39,221 nucleotides of DNA from an uncultured Alphaproteobacteria bacterium (GCA_944390035.1 CALXOP010000081.1:1-39221), one strand, 5' to 3'; shown: positions 23,903 to 32,384, numbered from the stretch's first letter. The notes: a model not told the origin generated them from the sequence alone. Numbers and translations: made by a program.

Positions 23903-24781
23903 ATGAACTGGTTAACTGACTTTGTAAGACCAAAAATCAAAAAAGTAACCCCAAAAGAAATCGCAGATAACTTATGGGTAAAATGTCCGGTATGCGGGCA
24001 AATGCTCTTTTCCAAAGAGATGAAAAAGAATTTATATGTTTGCACATCTTGCGGACATCATCTTCGTTTGTATGTCGACAAAAGACTGAAAATGCTTTTT
24101 GACGGCGAATATAATGAAATTGCATTGCCGACGCCGAAAGAAGACCCCTTAAAGTTTAAGGATACCAAAAAATATACCGACCGCTTAAAGGCCTATCGCA
24201 AGAGCACCGGCAGCAATGATGCTATTCGCGTTGCTCAAGGCGACATTGGCGGAATTCCTTGCGTGGTTGCCGCAATGGACTTCTCTTTTATGGGTGGTTC
24301 TATGGGCATGGCAGTTGGCGAAGGCATTGTTAAAGCTGCTGAAATTTCCGCTCGCAATAACTATCCGTTGATTATAGTGGCAGCTTCCGGCGGTGCACGT
24401 ATGCAAGAGGGAATTTTGTCACTTATGCAAATGGCCAGAACCACGGCCGCCATCAATCAGGTTAAAGAAAAGGGCATTCCTTATATTTCTGTTTTAACCG
24501 ACCCGACCACGGGTGGTGTTTCGGCCTCTTTTGCCATGTTGGGCGATGTTCACATTGCCGAAAAAGGCTGTATTATCGGTTTTGCCGGCGCCAGAGTGAT
24601 TGAGCAAACAATTCGTGAAAAGCTCCCCGAAGGGTTCCAAAGGGCCGAATATTTGCGTGAACATGGTATGGTTGATATTGTGGTAACGCGTCACGAATTA
24701 AAAAATGAACTGGTAAAAGTCATTAGTATTTTGACCCATAAAAAACCGGTTCTCAACACAGCTTTGTTGGAAAATAAGTAA
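23903..24781 (+). CDS. accD: Acetyl-CoA carboxylase carboxyltransferase subunit beta
   Basis: A 292-residue AccD. An N-terminal Cys4 zinc ribbon is intact (Cys28, Cys31, Cys47, Cys50: KCPVCGQMLF and YVCTSCGHH). The crotonase-like core has VAAMDFSFMGGSMGMAVGEG, IIVAASGGARMQEGILSL, YISVLTDPTTGGVSASFAML and IGFAGARVIEQTIREKLPEG. It forms the carboxyltransferase with AccA. The ATG is 15 bases after lapA. A terminator follows immediately, separating it from the HAD hydrolase gene. Confidence 0.98.
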   Translation: MNWLTDFVRPKIKKVTPKEIADNLWVKCPVCGQMLFSKEMKKNLYVCTSCGHHLRLYVDKRLKMLFDGEYNEIALPTPKEDPLKFKDTKKYTDRLKAYRKSTGSNDAIRVAQGDIGGIPCVVAAMDFSFMGGSMGMAVGEGIVKAAEISARNNYPLIIVAASGGARMQEGILSLMQMARTTAAINQVKEKGIPYISVLTDPTTGGVSASFAMLGDVHIAEKGCIIGFAGARVIEQTIREKLPEGFQRAEYLREHGMVDIVVTRHELKNELVKVISILTHKKPVLNTALLENK

Positions 24782-24785
24782 ATCT

Positions 24786-24813
24786 AAAAGCCCTGCGTCA
24801 GGCAGGGTTTTTT
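24786..24813 (+). terminator. Terminator of the ihfB-lapA-accD transcript
   Basis: CCCTGC / GCAGGG hairpin with a 5-base loop and six T, six bases after the accD stop. Confidence 0.75.
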
Positions 24814-24826
24814 GTGAGAAGTAGGG

Positions 24827-25513
24827 ATGAATATATCGGGCTTAAAATATGTGCTGTTTGATTGGGATAACACCCTGGCAGAAAGCCGCAGTACTTTAGT
24901 TTTGGTGGTCAATCAAGTCTTAAAAGAATATGGACTTCCCAGTTGGGACCAAGTGAAAGACTTGCGAGACCCGAACTTATCTTTTCGGGATAATTTTCCG
25001 CGTATTTTCGGCGCAGATAAAGCAGTTGCTGCCTATGAGCGCTACGCCGCATTATATCCGCAGGTCGTAACCTCGCATATTAAAACTTTTCCCTATGTTT
25101 CCGAAGTGCTGAATTTTTTTAAGTCAAAAAATATTCCGATAATGATTATGAGCAACAAAGACCGAAGGTTGTTGGAACTGGAGCTTCCGCTGTTGTTTGA
25201 TAAAACGCTGTTTAGCCGCATAGTTTGCGGACACGAGGCTTTGCGTGACAAACCTTATCCCGAGCAGGTTTACTACACCCTGCAAGGCTTGCTCAAACAA
25301 GACGAAATAACGCCTGAAAATGTGTGGGTCGTAGGCGATAGTCCGATGGACAGCAGTTCGGCACAAGCGGCAAATGCACAAGCCATCCGTATAGGTCGTC
25401 CCATCTGGGGGGACCAAGAAAAACCCGAGGCCGACATATGGTATTTTGATGATTTTGAAAGTTTTTACAAAGCCTTGCAAAACGAATCAATAATAATGCA
25501 TCAATCCCGCTGA
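24827..25513 (+). CDS. HAD-superfamily phosphatase (phosphoglycolate phosphatase-like)
   Basis: A 228-residue HAD hydrolase with a C1-type helical cap. Motif I is LFDWDNTLAES (nucleophile Asp12, general acid Asp14). Motif II is IMIMSNKD. The Lys of motif III is in LRDKPYPEQVY. Motif IV is VWVVGDSPMDSSSA with Gly-Asp plus a distal Asp. It resembles Gph-like phosphatases; the substrate cannot be read. Its ribosome-binding site (AGTAGGG) is very close to the ATG. It stands between the accD terminator and the MEMO-AMMECR1 gene, 65 bases upstream of the latter, and may head that operon. Confidence 0.85.
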   Translation: MNISGLKYVLFDWDNTLAESRSTLVLVVNQVLKEYGLPSWDQVKDLRDPNLSFRDNFPRIFGADKAVAAYERYAALYPQVVTSHIKTFPYVSEVLNFFKSKNIPIMIMSNKDRRLLELELPLLFDKTLFSRIVCGHEALRDKPYPEQVYYTLQGLLKQDEITPENVWVVGDSPMDSSSAQAANAQAIRIGRPIWGDQEKPEADIWYFDDFESFYKALQNESIIMHQSR

Positions 25514-25578
25514 AATTAGCAAAAAATTAAATTACTTTCATTATGCTGATACAAACCTCGTCGCAAAGGAAAAGGCTT

Positions 25579-27147
25579 ATGAAAGACAATTCAGACATTG
25601 ATTACAAAAAAGTGACGCACTATATCATTATTGCCTTGGTGGCGGTGGTGTTAATCATCCTTAACTATTGCAGCCTCAAAGAGCATATCTCGTCCAATCC
25701 GAGCCTCATAACCGATTATCAACCCAAGGAGGATGAATTGGCCATATATCGCACACCGGCAGTGGCCGGATTGTTTTACGCCGGAGATAAAGCCAGATTA
25801 GACAGTGAAGTAGAGCATTATTTAGCCTCTCTTACCGGGGGTTCTGAATTTCAACCGCGTATTCTGATTGTACCGCATGCCGGCTATGCTTATTCGGCCG
25901 CCACGGCAGGGAAGGCCTATGCCAAATTGCAAAAATATGCCAACCAGATAAAAAACGTAATTTTACTTGGTCCGTCGCACCGCGTAGCCTTTAAGGGAGT
26001 AGCCTTATCTTCAGCTGACTATTTTACCACACCGCTGGGCAAAATTGCGCTCAATAAAACGCTCCTGTCCCAACTGGCGCTCAATCCTAACTTCAAATTT
26101 AATGATGCCGCCCACAAAGACGAGCATAGTCTGGAAGTTCAACTGCCTTTTTTGCAAAAAGTGCTCACCCATTTTCAAATTGTGCCTTTGGTGTATGGAG
26201 ATGTTTCGCCGCAAATTTTTGCAGAGACACTTTCGCCCCTGTTAGAGCAACCGGGAACAATTTTGGTCGTTTCGGCCGATTTATCTCATTACCACGATTA
26301 TGCAACTGCCCAAAAACTGGATTCGCAAACCGCAAAACTGGTAGAGCAAAATAAACCCGAACTTGAAAATCATATGTCTTGCGGAGCCATTGGCATTAAT
26401 GCGGCACTCATATTAGCCCAAGAAAAAAACTTTCGTCCGACCACTTTGGATTTAATCAATTCCGGTGACACGTCTGGCGACAAAGACCGCGTTGTCGGCT
26501 ATGGCGCTTGGAGTTTTGAAAAAGCACCTTTGAGCAAAGCCCCGCTTTCCAAACTGGAGCAAGAAACCCAAAACCTCCGCCAATTTGTTAAAGACCACGG
26601 GCAAGAGCTGTTGCAAATTGTGGCACGTTCTTTGCAAAAATCTCTAACGGAACACAAACCTTATTCTCCCTCGCGCAAAGACTATGCCGATGAGTTGTTT
26701 AACAAAGGGGCCTCTTTTGTAACACTGAAAAAGCAGAATGCATTGCGTGGGTGTATCGGTACGGTTATTCCGCATGTGGCCGTTGCACAAGATGTGGCCA
26801 AAAACACCTATCTCGCAGCCATGGAAGATAGTCGGTTCTCCCCCCTCACACAAGATGAACTGAAAGATTTGAGCTTTTCAGTATCTCTGTTGACGGGGTT
26901 TGAACCCATTATTTATAAAAATTCCGAAGATTTATTGTCACAAATCAAAGCCGGCATTGATGGCATAATTATCCGTGACGGCGACAGACAAGGGCTGTTT
27001 TTGCCCTCCGTATGGCAAGAGCTGCCGGATAAGGAAGAATTTATGAAACAATTAAAAATCAAAGCCGGAATCAACCCGAGCTATTGGTCAGAAAATTTGA
27101 AAGTATATCGTTTTAGAACAGTGGAGATAAAGAGCAATGAAAATTAA
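25579..27147 (+). CDS. Membrane-anchored MEMO1-AMMECR1 fusion (AmmeMemoRadiSam B+A)
   Basis: A 522-residue protein. One N-terminal transmembrane helix (about residues 13-30, THYIIIALVAVVLIILNY) precedes a MEMO-like domain (about 57-315): TPAVAGLFYAGD, VPHAGYAYS (His100), LGPSHR (His134), DEHSLEVQLPFL, SADLSHYHD and the late Cys in HMSCGAIG (Cys268). The two His and Cys match the metal site of human MEMO1. An AMMECR1 domain follows (about 368-518): FVTLKKQNALRGCIGT, AAMEDSRFSPLTQDEL and a closing FRTVEI. The ATG at 25579 is chosen because AGGAAAAGG precedes it; an upstream ATG lacks a site. The two domains are usually separate proteins beside a radical SAM enzyme, which is absent here. It overlaps the next gene by 11 bases. 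Confidence 0.9.
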   Translation: MKDNSDIDYKKVTHYIIIALVAVVLIILNYCSLKEHISSNPSLITDYQPKEDELAIYRTPAVAGLFYAGDKARLDSEVEHYLASLTGGSEFQPRILIVPHAGYAYSAATAGKAYAKLQKYANQIKNVILLGPSHRVAFKGVALSSADYFTTPLGKIALNKTLLSQLALNPNFKFNDAAHKDEHSLEVQLPFLQKVLTHFQIVPLVYGDVSPQIFAETLSPLLEQPGTILVVSADLSHYHDYATAQKLDSQTAKLVEQNKPELENHMSCGAIGINAALILAQEKNFRPTTLDLINSGDTSGDKDRVVGYGAWSFEKAPLSKAPLSKLEQETQNLRQFVKDHGQELLQIVARSLQKSLTEHKPYSPSRKDYADELFNKGASFVTLKKQNALRGCIGTVIPHVAVAQDVAKNTYLAAMEDSRFSPLTQDELKDLSFSVSLLTGFEPIIYKNSEDLLSQIKAGIDGIIIRDGDRQGLFLPSVWQELPDKEEFMKQLKIKAGINPSYWSENLKVYRFRTVEIKSNEN

Positions 27148-28849
27148 CGGATATGAAATCGCCTTAAGCGAAAACGAGCTAGATGAAATTATCAATCACA
27201 GAATGCGTACCATCGAGTTGGTATCAAAAGATTTTGAAGGCTACAAGAACCTAACCGAAGGAAACAAAAAAGCTCTTGAGCACTTGGTTGCTGCTGCCAA
27301 AATTTTAGATGATGTAGCTTTTATCCAAGACCACGAAAAAAATATGGAGATGAAACAAGCACTTCAAAAAGCCGCCAAAGAGAGCGCTTATGCCGCCAAA
27401 GCACTAAAGTTGTTTACCTCTTTTCACGGTGTTGAAGGACATAATGGTATTGATTTGGAGCCCATCGAAATCTTTAAGGGCTTAAAAGGTGCCAAAGGAC
27501 GCAATTTTTACCCCTCAGATTTGAGTGTCGAAGAATTTCATCAAATCCTGACCCGTATGATAGAAGCCGGAAAAATCGAAGAAGTTAAAAAGATTCTGAG
27601 CGTTCGCACGATGGTTCGCCGCGACCAAGATATGCTCAAAGCCATTGACTATACGGAATTTTTCAAAGATGAGTTTTCCAAAGCCGCCAATGAATTAGAA
27701 GTTGCCGCTCACTATACCACGGATGAAGAATTTAAGGATTATCTGGGCTGGCAAGCACAAGCTTTGCTTCAAAACAACGAAGATATGGATATGTTGGCCG
27801 ATAAACATTGGGCAATTCTGCAAAACAACAATCAGCTGGAGTTTACCTTAGGTCGTGAAAGCTATGATGATGAATTGACCCCGACGGTATATGACAATCC
27901 CAAATTAATGGAATTGCTCAATGCCCACCACATTGAGGTTAATCCCAAAGATATGTTGGGCGTTCGTGTCGGTATTATTAACAAACAAGGCACGGATTTA
28001 ATCTTAAAGTTCAAAGAGCATATGCCTGAGCTGGCTAAATTAATGCCTTATGCCGACAAATATCATCAATCTGTTTCGGGCAGCGGTGAGTTAAAGCAAA
28101 CCATGGTTGATGTTGACTTGGTAGCCCTAACTGGAGACTATGCTCAGTGCCGCGGGGCCATTACCACGGCGCAAAACCTGCCCAATAACGATAAATTAGC
28201 CATCAAAACCGGTGGCGGACGTAGAAATGCATACCACCGTCAAGTAAGAATGAGCGGCGATAAGGAAAGAAACAAAAAGCTCTTAGAGCGTTTGGTCTCT
28301 CCCGAATTGCACAAATATTTTGATTTGGAGGCAGATCATCTCTTTGTGATAGGGCATGAAAACGGCCACTCTTTAGGCCCTGATAATGAATATCAAAGAG
28401 CCTTAGGCTTATATAAAAGCACGGTTGAAGAAGAAAAAGCCGATGTCGTTTCAATCGCCTTTATGCCCGAATATGTCAAAGCCGGTGTGATTGATGCAGA
28501 AACGCTAAAGAAAATCTATACGACTTGGGTAGTTTATCGCCTGTTTTTGAAAGCACAACCTTTGGAGGCACACCGTGTCGGTGAGTTAATACACTTTAAT
28601 TTCTTGCATGACCACAAAGCCTTCTGGTTTGATGAAAGCCACAAATTGCATATTGATTTTGATAAGTTCCATGACGTTGTTTACCAAATGTTGCAAGAAA
28701 CGATAGCGGTTCAGTTATCAAAATCATCCGCCAAAGCCAAAGAGTTTATTGATAAATACACCACTTGGGGCGAGACGTCGCAATATATCGCGCGCATACA
28801 AAAAGAATTGGGTGTAAAGAATTATATTTGGATAGAAGGACATTTTTAA
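27137..28849 (+). CDS. M49 (dipeptidyl-peptidase III)-like zinc peptidase
   Basis: A 570-residue protein without a signal peptide. Residues 406-412 read GHENGHS, so His407, Glu408 and His411 form an HExxH motif. A second block 20 residues later (TVEEEKADVV, residues 429-438) matches the EE-x-x-AD third-ligand signature of family M49. M49 enzymes usually carry a hexapeptide HExxGH; a pentapeptide form is known in a bacterial DPP III. The upstream half is helical, with YKNLTEGNKKALEHLVAAAK-type sequence. It probably releases dipeptides from oligopeptides in the cytosol. Its start lies inside the end of the MEMO-AMMECR1 gene, and it is followed after 3 bases by serine dehydratase, so it is in an operon. 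Confidence 0.8.
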   Translation: MKINGYEIALSENELDEIINHRMRTIELVSKDFEGYKNLTEGNKKALEHLVAAAKILDDVAFIQDHEKNMEMKQALQKAAKESAYAAKALKLFTSFHGVEGHNGIDLEPIEIFKGLKGAKGRNFYPSDLSVEEFHQILTRMIEAGKIEEVKKILSVRTMVRRDQDMLKAIDYTEFFKDEFSKAANELEVAAHYTTDEEFKDYLGWQAQALLQNNEDMDMLADKHWAILQNNNQLEFTLGRESYDDELTPTVYDNPKLMELLNAHHIEVNPKDMLGVRVGIINKQGTDLILKFKEHMPELAKLMPYADKYHQSVSGSGELKQTMVDVDLVALTGDYAQCRGAITTAQNLPNNDKLAIKTGGGRRNAYHRQVRMSGDKERNKKLLERLVSPELHKYFDLEADHLFVIGHENGHSLGPDNEYQRALGLYKSTVEEEKADVVSIAFMPEYVKAGVIDAETLKKIYTTWVVYRLFLKAQPLEAHRVGELIHFNFLHDHKAFWFDESHKLHIDFDKFHDVVYQMLQETIAVQLSKSSAKAKEFIDKYTTWGETSQYIARIQKELGVKNYIWIEGHF

Positions 28850-28852
28850 GCG

Positions 28853-30235
28853 ATGTATTACAGCTTTTTTGAAATTTTCTCGATAGGGGTCGGCCCATCG
28901 AGTTCGCATACGGTTGGCCCGATGCGTGCGGCCAAACGCTGGCTTAATAATTTGCGGACTCAAAACCTGTTTGATAAAGTTGCGAAAGTAGATGTCACCT
29001 TGTATGGCTCTTTGGCGCTGACCGGTTACGGGCACGGTACGGTCAAGGCCATCGTCTATGGCTTGATGGGACTTGAGGCAGAAGAAATAAACCCCGAAAT
29101 TCCCTATGTTAACGCCGTGCAACAAGATAAGATTTTGCACCTTGGACAAGAGCGAGCCATCCCGTTTGACTTGGATAAAAATGTTGAATTTGCCAAAGAC
29201 ATTTTTTTGCCCGAACATTCCAACGGAATGCGCTTTGTAGCCTATGATGAGGCGGGCAATGTTTTGCTTAATGAGGTTTATTTTTCGGTTGGCGGCGGCA
29301 CGGTTGCACGCCAAGACGAAATGGCCACAAGAAGCGAGCGAAAACCCTATGATGTACCCTATGACTTTGAAAGTTGTAAAGAACTGATGGCCATTTGTGA
29401 AAAAGAGCAACTGAGTATTGCAGACGTGGTGTGGAAAAACGAATGCGCAATACACTCAGCAGCGGAAGTTGATGCCGAAATTGCCAAAATCAACCGTGTG
29501 ATGCAAAATTCGGTTGAGAGAGGAATTAAAGCCAAAGGCATCTTGCCCGGCGGACTAAATTTGGAGCGCCGTGCGCCCAAACTATACAAGCGCTTGGAAG
29601 AGAAATTTATTAATAATGACTATGACCCGTTGGAGATGATAGATTGGATAAACCTGTGGGGCTTTGCCGTTGCCGAAGAAAATGCCTCCGGCGGACAAAT
29701 TGTTACCGCTCCGACCATGGGTTCTGCCGGTATAATTCCGGCGGTTATGCGCTATTATGAAAAATTCGCGCATGTAAAATCACCCTATAAAATTGACGAC
29801 GGCGTCAAAGTATTTTTACTAACCGCTTCAGCCATTTGCAGTCTCTATCGCACCAATGCCTCAATTTCGGGAGCCGAAGTCGGCTGTCAGGGAGAGGTCG
29901 GGGTTGCTTGCTCAATGGCTGCCGCGGGATTGGTTGCGGCCATGGGCGGTACCAACCGACAAATTGAAAATGCCGCCGAAATTGCCATGGAGCACAATCT
30001 TGGCCTAACCTGTGACCCGCTCAATGGCCTGGTTCAGGTTCCTTGTATTGAACGCAACGCCATGGGTGCCATCAAGGCTGTTAATTCGGCTCGTTTGGCC
30101 CTGCGCGGCACCGGACAACATATCGTTCCGCTGGACAGTGTGATAAAGACAATGTTTGATACCGGTAAAGATATGCATAACAAATACAAAGAAACCTCAT
30201 TAGGCGGTTTAGCGGTTAATGTCACCAACTGCTAA
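28853..30235 (+). CDS. sdaA: L-serine ammonia-lyase (serine dehydratase)
   Basis: A 460-residue single-chain, iron-sulfur-dependent L-serine dehydratase that makes pyruvate and ammonia. The N-terminal beta domain begins FEIFSIGVGPSSSHTVGPMR, the family hallmark. The catalytic domain holds SGGQIVTAPTMGSAG and the cluster Cys residues in EVGCQGEVGVACSMA, LTCDPLNG and VPCIERNAMGA. It starts 3 bases after the M49-like peptidase gene, so peptide breakdown and serine catabolism appear to be co-expressed. A long-looped hairpin follows. Confidence 0.96.
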   Translation: MYYSFFEIFSIGVGPSSSHTVGPMRAAKRWLNNLRTQNLFDKVAKVDVTLYGSLALTGYGHGTVKAIVYGLMGLEAEEINPEIPYVNAVQQDKILHLGQERAIPFDLDKNVEFAKDIFLPEHSNGMRFVAYDEAGNVLLNEVYFSVGGGTVARQDEMATRSERKPYDVPYDFESCKELMAICEKEQLSIADVVWKNECAIHSAAEVDAEIAKINRVMQNSVERGIKAKGILPGGLNLERRAPKLYKRLEEKFINNDYDPLEMIDWINLWGFAVAEENASGGQIVTAPTMGSAGIIPAVMRYYEKFAHVKSPYKIDDGVKVFLLTASAICSLYRTNASISGAEVGCQGEVGVACSMAAAGLVAAMGGTNRQIENAAEIAMEHNLGLTCDPLNGLVQVPCIERNAMGAIKAVNSARLALRGTGQHIVPLDSVIKTMFDTGKDMHNKYKETSLGGLAVNVTNC

Positions 30236-30258
30236 AAATCACTTGCCAGAAACAAAAA

Positions 30259-30305
30259 AATGCCCCACTATTAACACCAATAAAGTTAACCATACGTGGG
30301 GCATT
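30259..30305. promoter_or_regulatory. Hairpin spanning the leader of the small membrane protein gene
   Basis: AATGCCCCAC (30259-30268) pairs perfectly with GTGGGGCATT (30296-30305) around a 27-base loop. The right arm ends two bases before the ATG at 30308 and contains the only G-rich ribosome-binding-site candidate (GTGGGG). Read on the minus strand it is followed by a T-run and could terminate antisense transcription. Confidence 0.5.
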
Positions 30306-30307
30306 AA

Positions 30308-30676
30308 ATGTATAAAAAATTGATAGCCGGTGAATTTGGCTTAAAAGAAACTTTTTGGAAGTTTGGGGTGTTCGGCACTCTGGCCGCGCTTTTAATTGTT
30401 AAAATTTTCGGGGCGCTCTTAGCTCCGCGCTTGGCCGGTATCAGTATCTATGCCTATTACACCACCTATTTTAATCCCCTGACCATGGACAAAGCCATAG
30501 TTGTTTATACGGTTTGCTACCTAACAAGTTTGTTTATTTTACTGGCATATAACGTATCCATGATATTAGCCGTTTGGCGCAGTGCAAATGCCTATGAACG
30601 CAGTCCATGGTTGAGCCGCATAGCCAAGACCATAATGTTGTTAATCGTTTATATTTGTATCAAATCTGTATTTTAG
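30308..30676 (+). CDS. Small inner-membrane protein, unknown
   Basis: A 122-residue protein with three predicted transmembrane helices (about residues 19-42 FGVFGTLAALLIVKIFGALL; 61-82 DKAIVVYTVCYLTSLFILLA; 102-120 RIAKTIMLLIVYICIKS). A charged cytoplasmic or periplasmic loop (VWRSANAYERSPWLSR) lies between helices two and three. The family is not recognised. Its possible ribosome-binding site is inside a hairpin arm. It is followed after 8 bases by a small lipoprotein gene and probably shares its transcript. Confidence 0.65.
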   Translation: MYKKLIAGEFGLKETFWKFGVFGTLAALLIVKIFGALLAPRLAGISIYAYYTTYFNPLTMDKAIVVYTVCYLTSLFILLAYNVSMILAVWRSANAYERSPWLSRIAKTIMLLIVYICIKSVF

Positions 30677-30684
30677 GAGGGAAC

Positions 30685-30846
30685 ATGAAAAAAGCGGTAA
30701 TAATATGCGGAATATTACTCCTTATGGGGTGCGTGAAAGCAGGAGAATTCACGCCTGAACGTCATCGTTTGCATGACCTCAACCGCACCGAAACCTGCGC
30801 TCAAGATTCCCGCAAATGTATTCCGGATACCAATATTCCCTGGTAA
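30685..30846 (+). CDS. Very small lipoprotein (53 residues)
   Basis: MKKAVIICGILLLMGC is a clear lipoprotein signal (lipobox LMGC, Cys16). The mature peptide has only about 37 residues (from CVKAGEFTPERH to PDTNIPW) with two further Cys (TETCAQDSRKC) that could form a disulfide. The ATG has a very strong ribosome-binding site (AGGAGG, 4 bases before it). An upstream in-frame ATG lies inside the membrane-protein gene and would hide the signal peptide. A strong terminator follows. Confidence 0.72.
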   Translation: MKKAVIICGILLLMGCVKAGEFTPERHRLHDLNRTETCAQDSRKCIPDTNIPW

Positions 30847-30856
30847 CAAAATCAAA

Positions 30857-30887
30857 AGAAAACCTCCGCATTGCGGAGGTTTTCTTT
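30857..30887. terminator. Bidirectional terminator between lipoprotein and DEAD-like genes
   Basis: The hairpin AGAAAACCTCCG / CGGAGGTTTTCT is perfect and ends one base before the minus-strand stop codon at 30888. Confidence 0.82.
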
Positions 30888-31685
30888 CTAATCAATATTA
30901 ACAACAATGCCTTTATAGGTTAAAAACTCAGGCGTTTTGCCGTTAAAGCTGTTATATTTTTTAATTAAATCAAGCGCTTCTCTATCTTTCACCGGTTGGC
31001 GAGAAGATGCTTTAGCCGCGCGCGGTTTGGCTGCGGGAGCTTCATTGGATTTAGCGCTGATTTCGGCTTCGGCTTCTTTGGCCTTGTCGATTTTAATTTC
31101 TTCGGGTGCTTTTAAGATTTTATCCAAAATACCTTGAGTTTCTTTGGAGCGGCGATTGGTATAAACAATATTTTGTTTGTCTGCCGGCAAAATTTCCAAA
31201 ATTTTTTCAAGATTAGCCAGCTGTTTTTTCTTCTTAATGAGGTTAATATCATCAACCACCAAGATATTGGTTTTGCCCAAATCCAGTTTATCTTCATCAG
31301 CCAGCTCCAAGAGCAAATCCGGAGAGCCGATAATCACATTAGCCTCTTTGTTAACGTCTTCGCCTTTACCTTTAAGCGTTGTTTCGTTAATTTCGTGATA
31401 TTTGTTAAAAATAGCCATGCGATCGGACACCACAACCGATTGCTCTGAGTCAGGCGTAATAATCAAAATATATTTTTGCTCATTGCTGTTTTGCGAAATA
31501 ATATCCAAAAGCGGAAAAACATAAGACGTTGTTTTTCCACAACCCGACGGAGCAATCGTAAACACGTCCTTCCCTTGCAAAATAGATGGAATAACGTCGC
31601 TTTGAACGGTTGTCGGTTCTTTAATTCCAAATTCGTCAATCGCTTTAATTGTCTTATCAGAAAGACCCAAATCTGCAAAATTCAT
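30888..31685 (-). CDS. Truncated, degenerate DEAD-box-like protein (one RecA domain)
   Basis: A 265-residue protein with only the first RecA-like domain of DEAD-box RNA helicases. The Q motif region is FADLGLSDKTIKAIDEFG...PTTVQ (Gln28). Walker A is APSGCGKT (45-52) and intact. The DEAD motif is replaced by VDDI (ILVVDDINLI, Asp145-Asp146), and the SAT motif is TNRRS. The second RecA domain is absent, and no remnant lies downstream; instead there is a Lys/Ala/Glu-rich linker and a short C-terminal segment (YNSFNGKTPEFLTYKG). It may bind ATP but should not unwind RNA as a normal helicase. It has a good reading frame, so is probably expressed. Confidence 0.8.
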   Translation of the reverse strand: MNFADLGLSDKTIKAIDEFGIKEPTTVQSDVIPSILQGKDVFTIAPSGCGKTTSYVFPLLDIISQNSNEQKYILIITPDSEQSVVVSDRMAIFNKYHEINETTLKGKGEDVNKEANVIIGSPDLLLELADEDKLDLGKTNILVVDDINLIKKKKQLANLEKILEILPADKQNIVYTNRRSKETQGILDKILKAPEEIKIDKAKEAEAEISAKSNEAPAAKPRAAKASSRQPVKDREALDLIKKYNSFNGKTPEFLTYKGIVVNID

Positions 31686-31781
31686 GATACTTCTTCTTAA
31701 TTTTTTTGTGGTTAAATTTAATTTATTGAAGTATTATGTATTTTATAAAGATAGTCAACCCAAATATGAAAGGCATGACCG

Positions 31782-32327
31782 ATGTTAATGAATAAAGACG
31801 ATTCTATTTTGCTGATAATTGATGTTCAGGAAAATTTGGCACCGGCGCAAGAAAGCCCGCGTGAGGTAATTAATGGGTGCGCTTCTTTGCTCAATGTTGC
31901 CGAAAAATTAAATATTCCTTATTTGATAGCCGAGCAAGACAGAAAAGTTTTTGGCCCGACCATGATAGACTTGCGCAATGTTTTGGGCGAAAAAGCACGC
32001 TATTTTGAAAAAGATACCTTATCTTGCTACAAAAATGATGCCATCCGTGAGGCCATAACCTCTTCAGGCAAAAAGCAACTGATTATTGCCGGACTTGAAA
32101 CACATCTTTGCGTCTTGCAAACGGCATTGGACTTTGCCGAAAATGGTTTTCAGGTATATGTTGTCGGAGACAGCTGCTCTTCCCGTAACGGCACGCAAAG
32201 CATCATGGGTGTACAACGACTTTTGCATAATGGGGTAGATGTTGTCACTAAAGAAATGGTTTTGTTTGAGTGGATGAACAAATCCGGCAGCGAGCTCTTC
32301 AAAGAATTGTGGGAGCGCCGCCCTTAA
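31782..32327 (+). CDS. Isochorismatase-like cysteine hydrolase
   Basis: A 181-residue hydrolase of the isochorismatase/nicotinamidase superfamily. The catalytic triad is present: Asp14 (LLIIDVQENL), Lys77 (YFEKDTLSC) and Cys110 (GLETHLCVLQTALD, with the family's cis-peptide region just before it). AAAGG lies 9 bases before the ATG. A metal-binding D-x-H as in nicotinamidases is not visible, so it is closer to the YcaC/hydrolase group than to PncA. The physiological substrate is unknown. It converges on the cupin gene with a shared terminator. Confidence 0.88.
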   Translation: MLMNKDDSILLIIDVQENLAPAQESPREVINGCASLLNVAEKLNIPYLIAEQDRKVFGPTMIDLRNVLGEKARYFEKDTLSCYKNDAIREAITSSGKKQLIIAGLETHLCVLQTALDFAENGFQVYVVGDSCSSRNGTQSIMGVQRLLHNGVDVVTKEMVLFEWMNKSGSELFKELWERRP

Positions 32328-32348
32328 AAATCATTGGAAAATGCAATT

Positions 32349-32379
32349 AAAAAAACTCCGGTTTGAGCCGGAGTTTTTT
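32349..32379. terminator. Bidirectional terminator between converging genes
   Basis: AAAACTCCGG / CCGGAGTTTT with a TTTGAG loop and T-runs on both sides. It is nearly the same hairpin as at 15561-15592. Confidence 0.85.
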
Positions 32380-32384
32380 GTGTA

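Noticed and set aside
28724-29455. Long minus-strand frame of 243 codons
   Set aside because: It lies wholly antisense to the end of the M49-like gene and the start of sdaA, both well supported by motifs.
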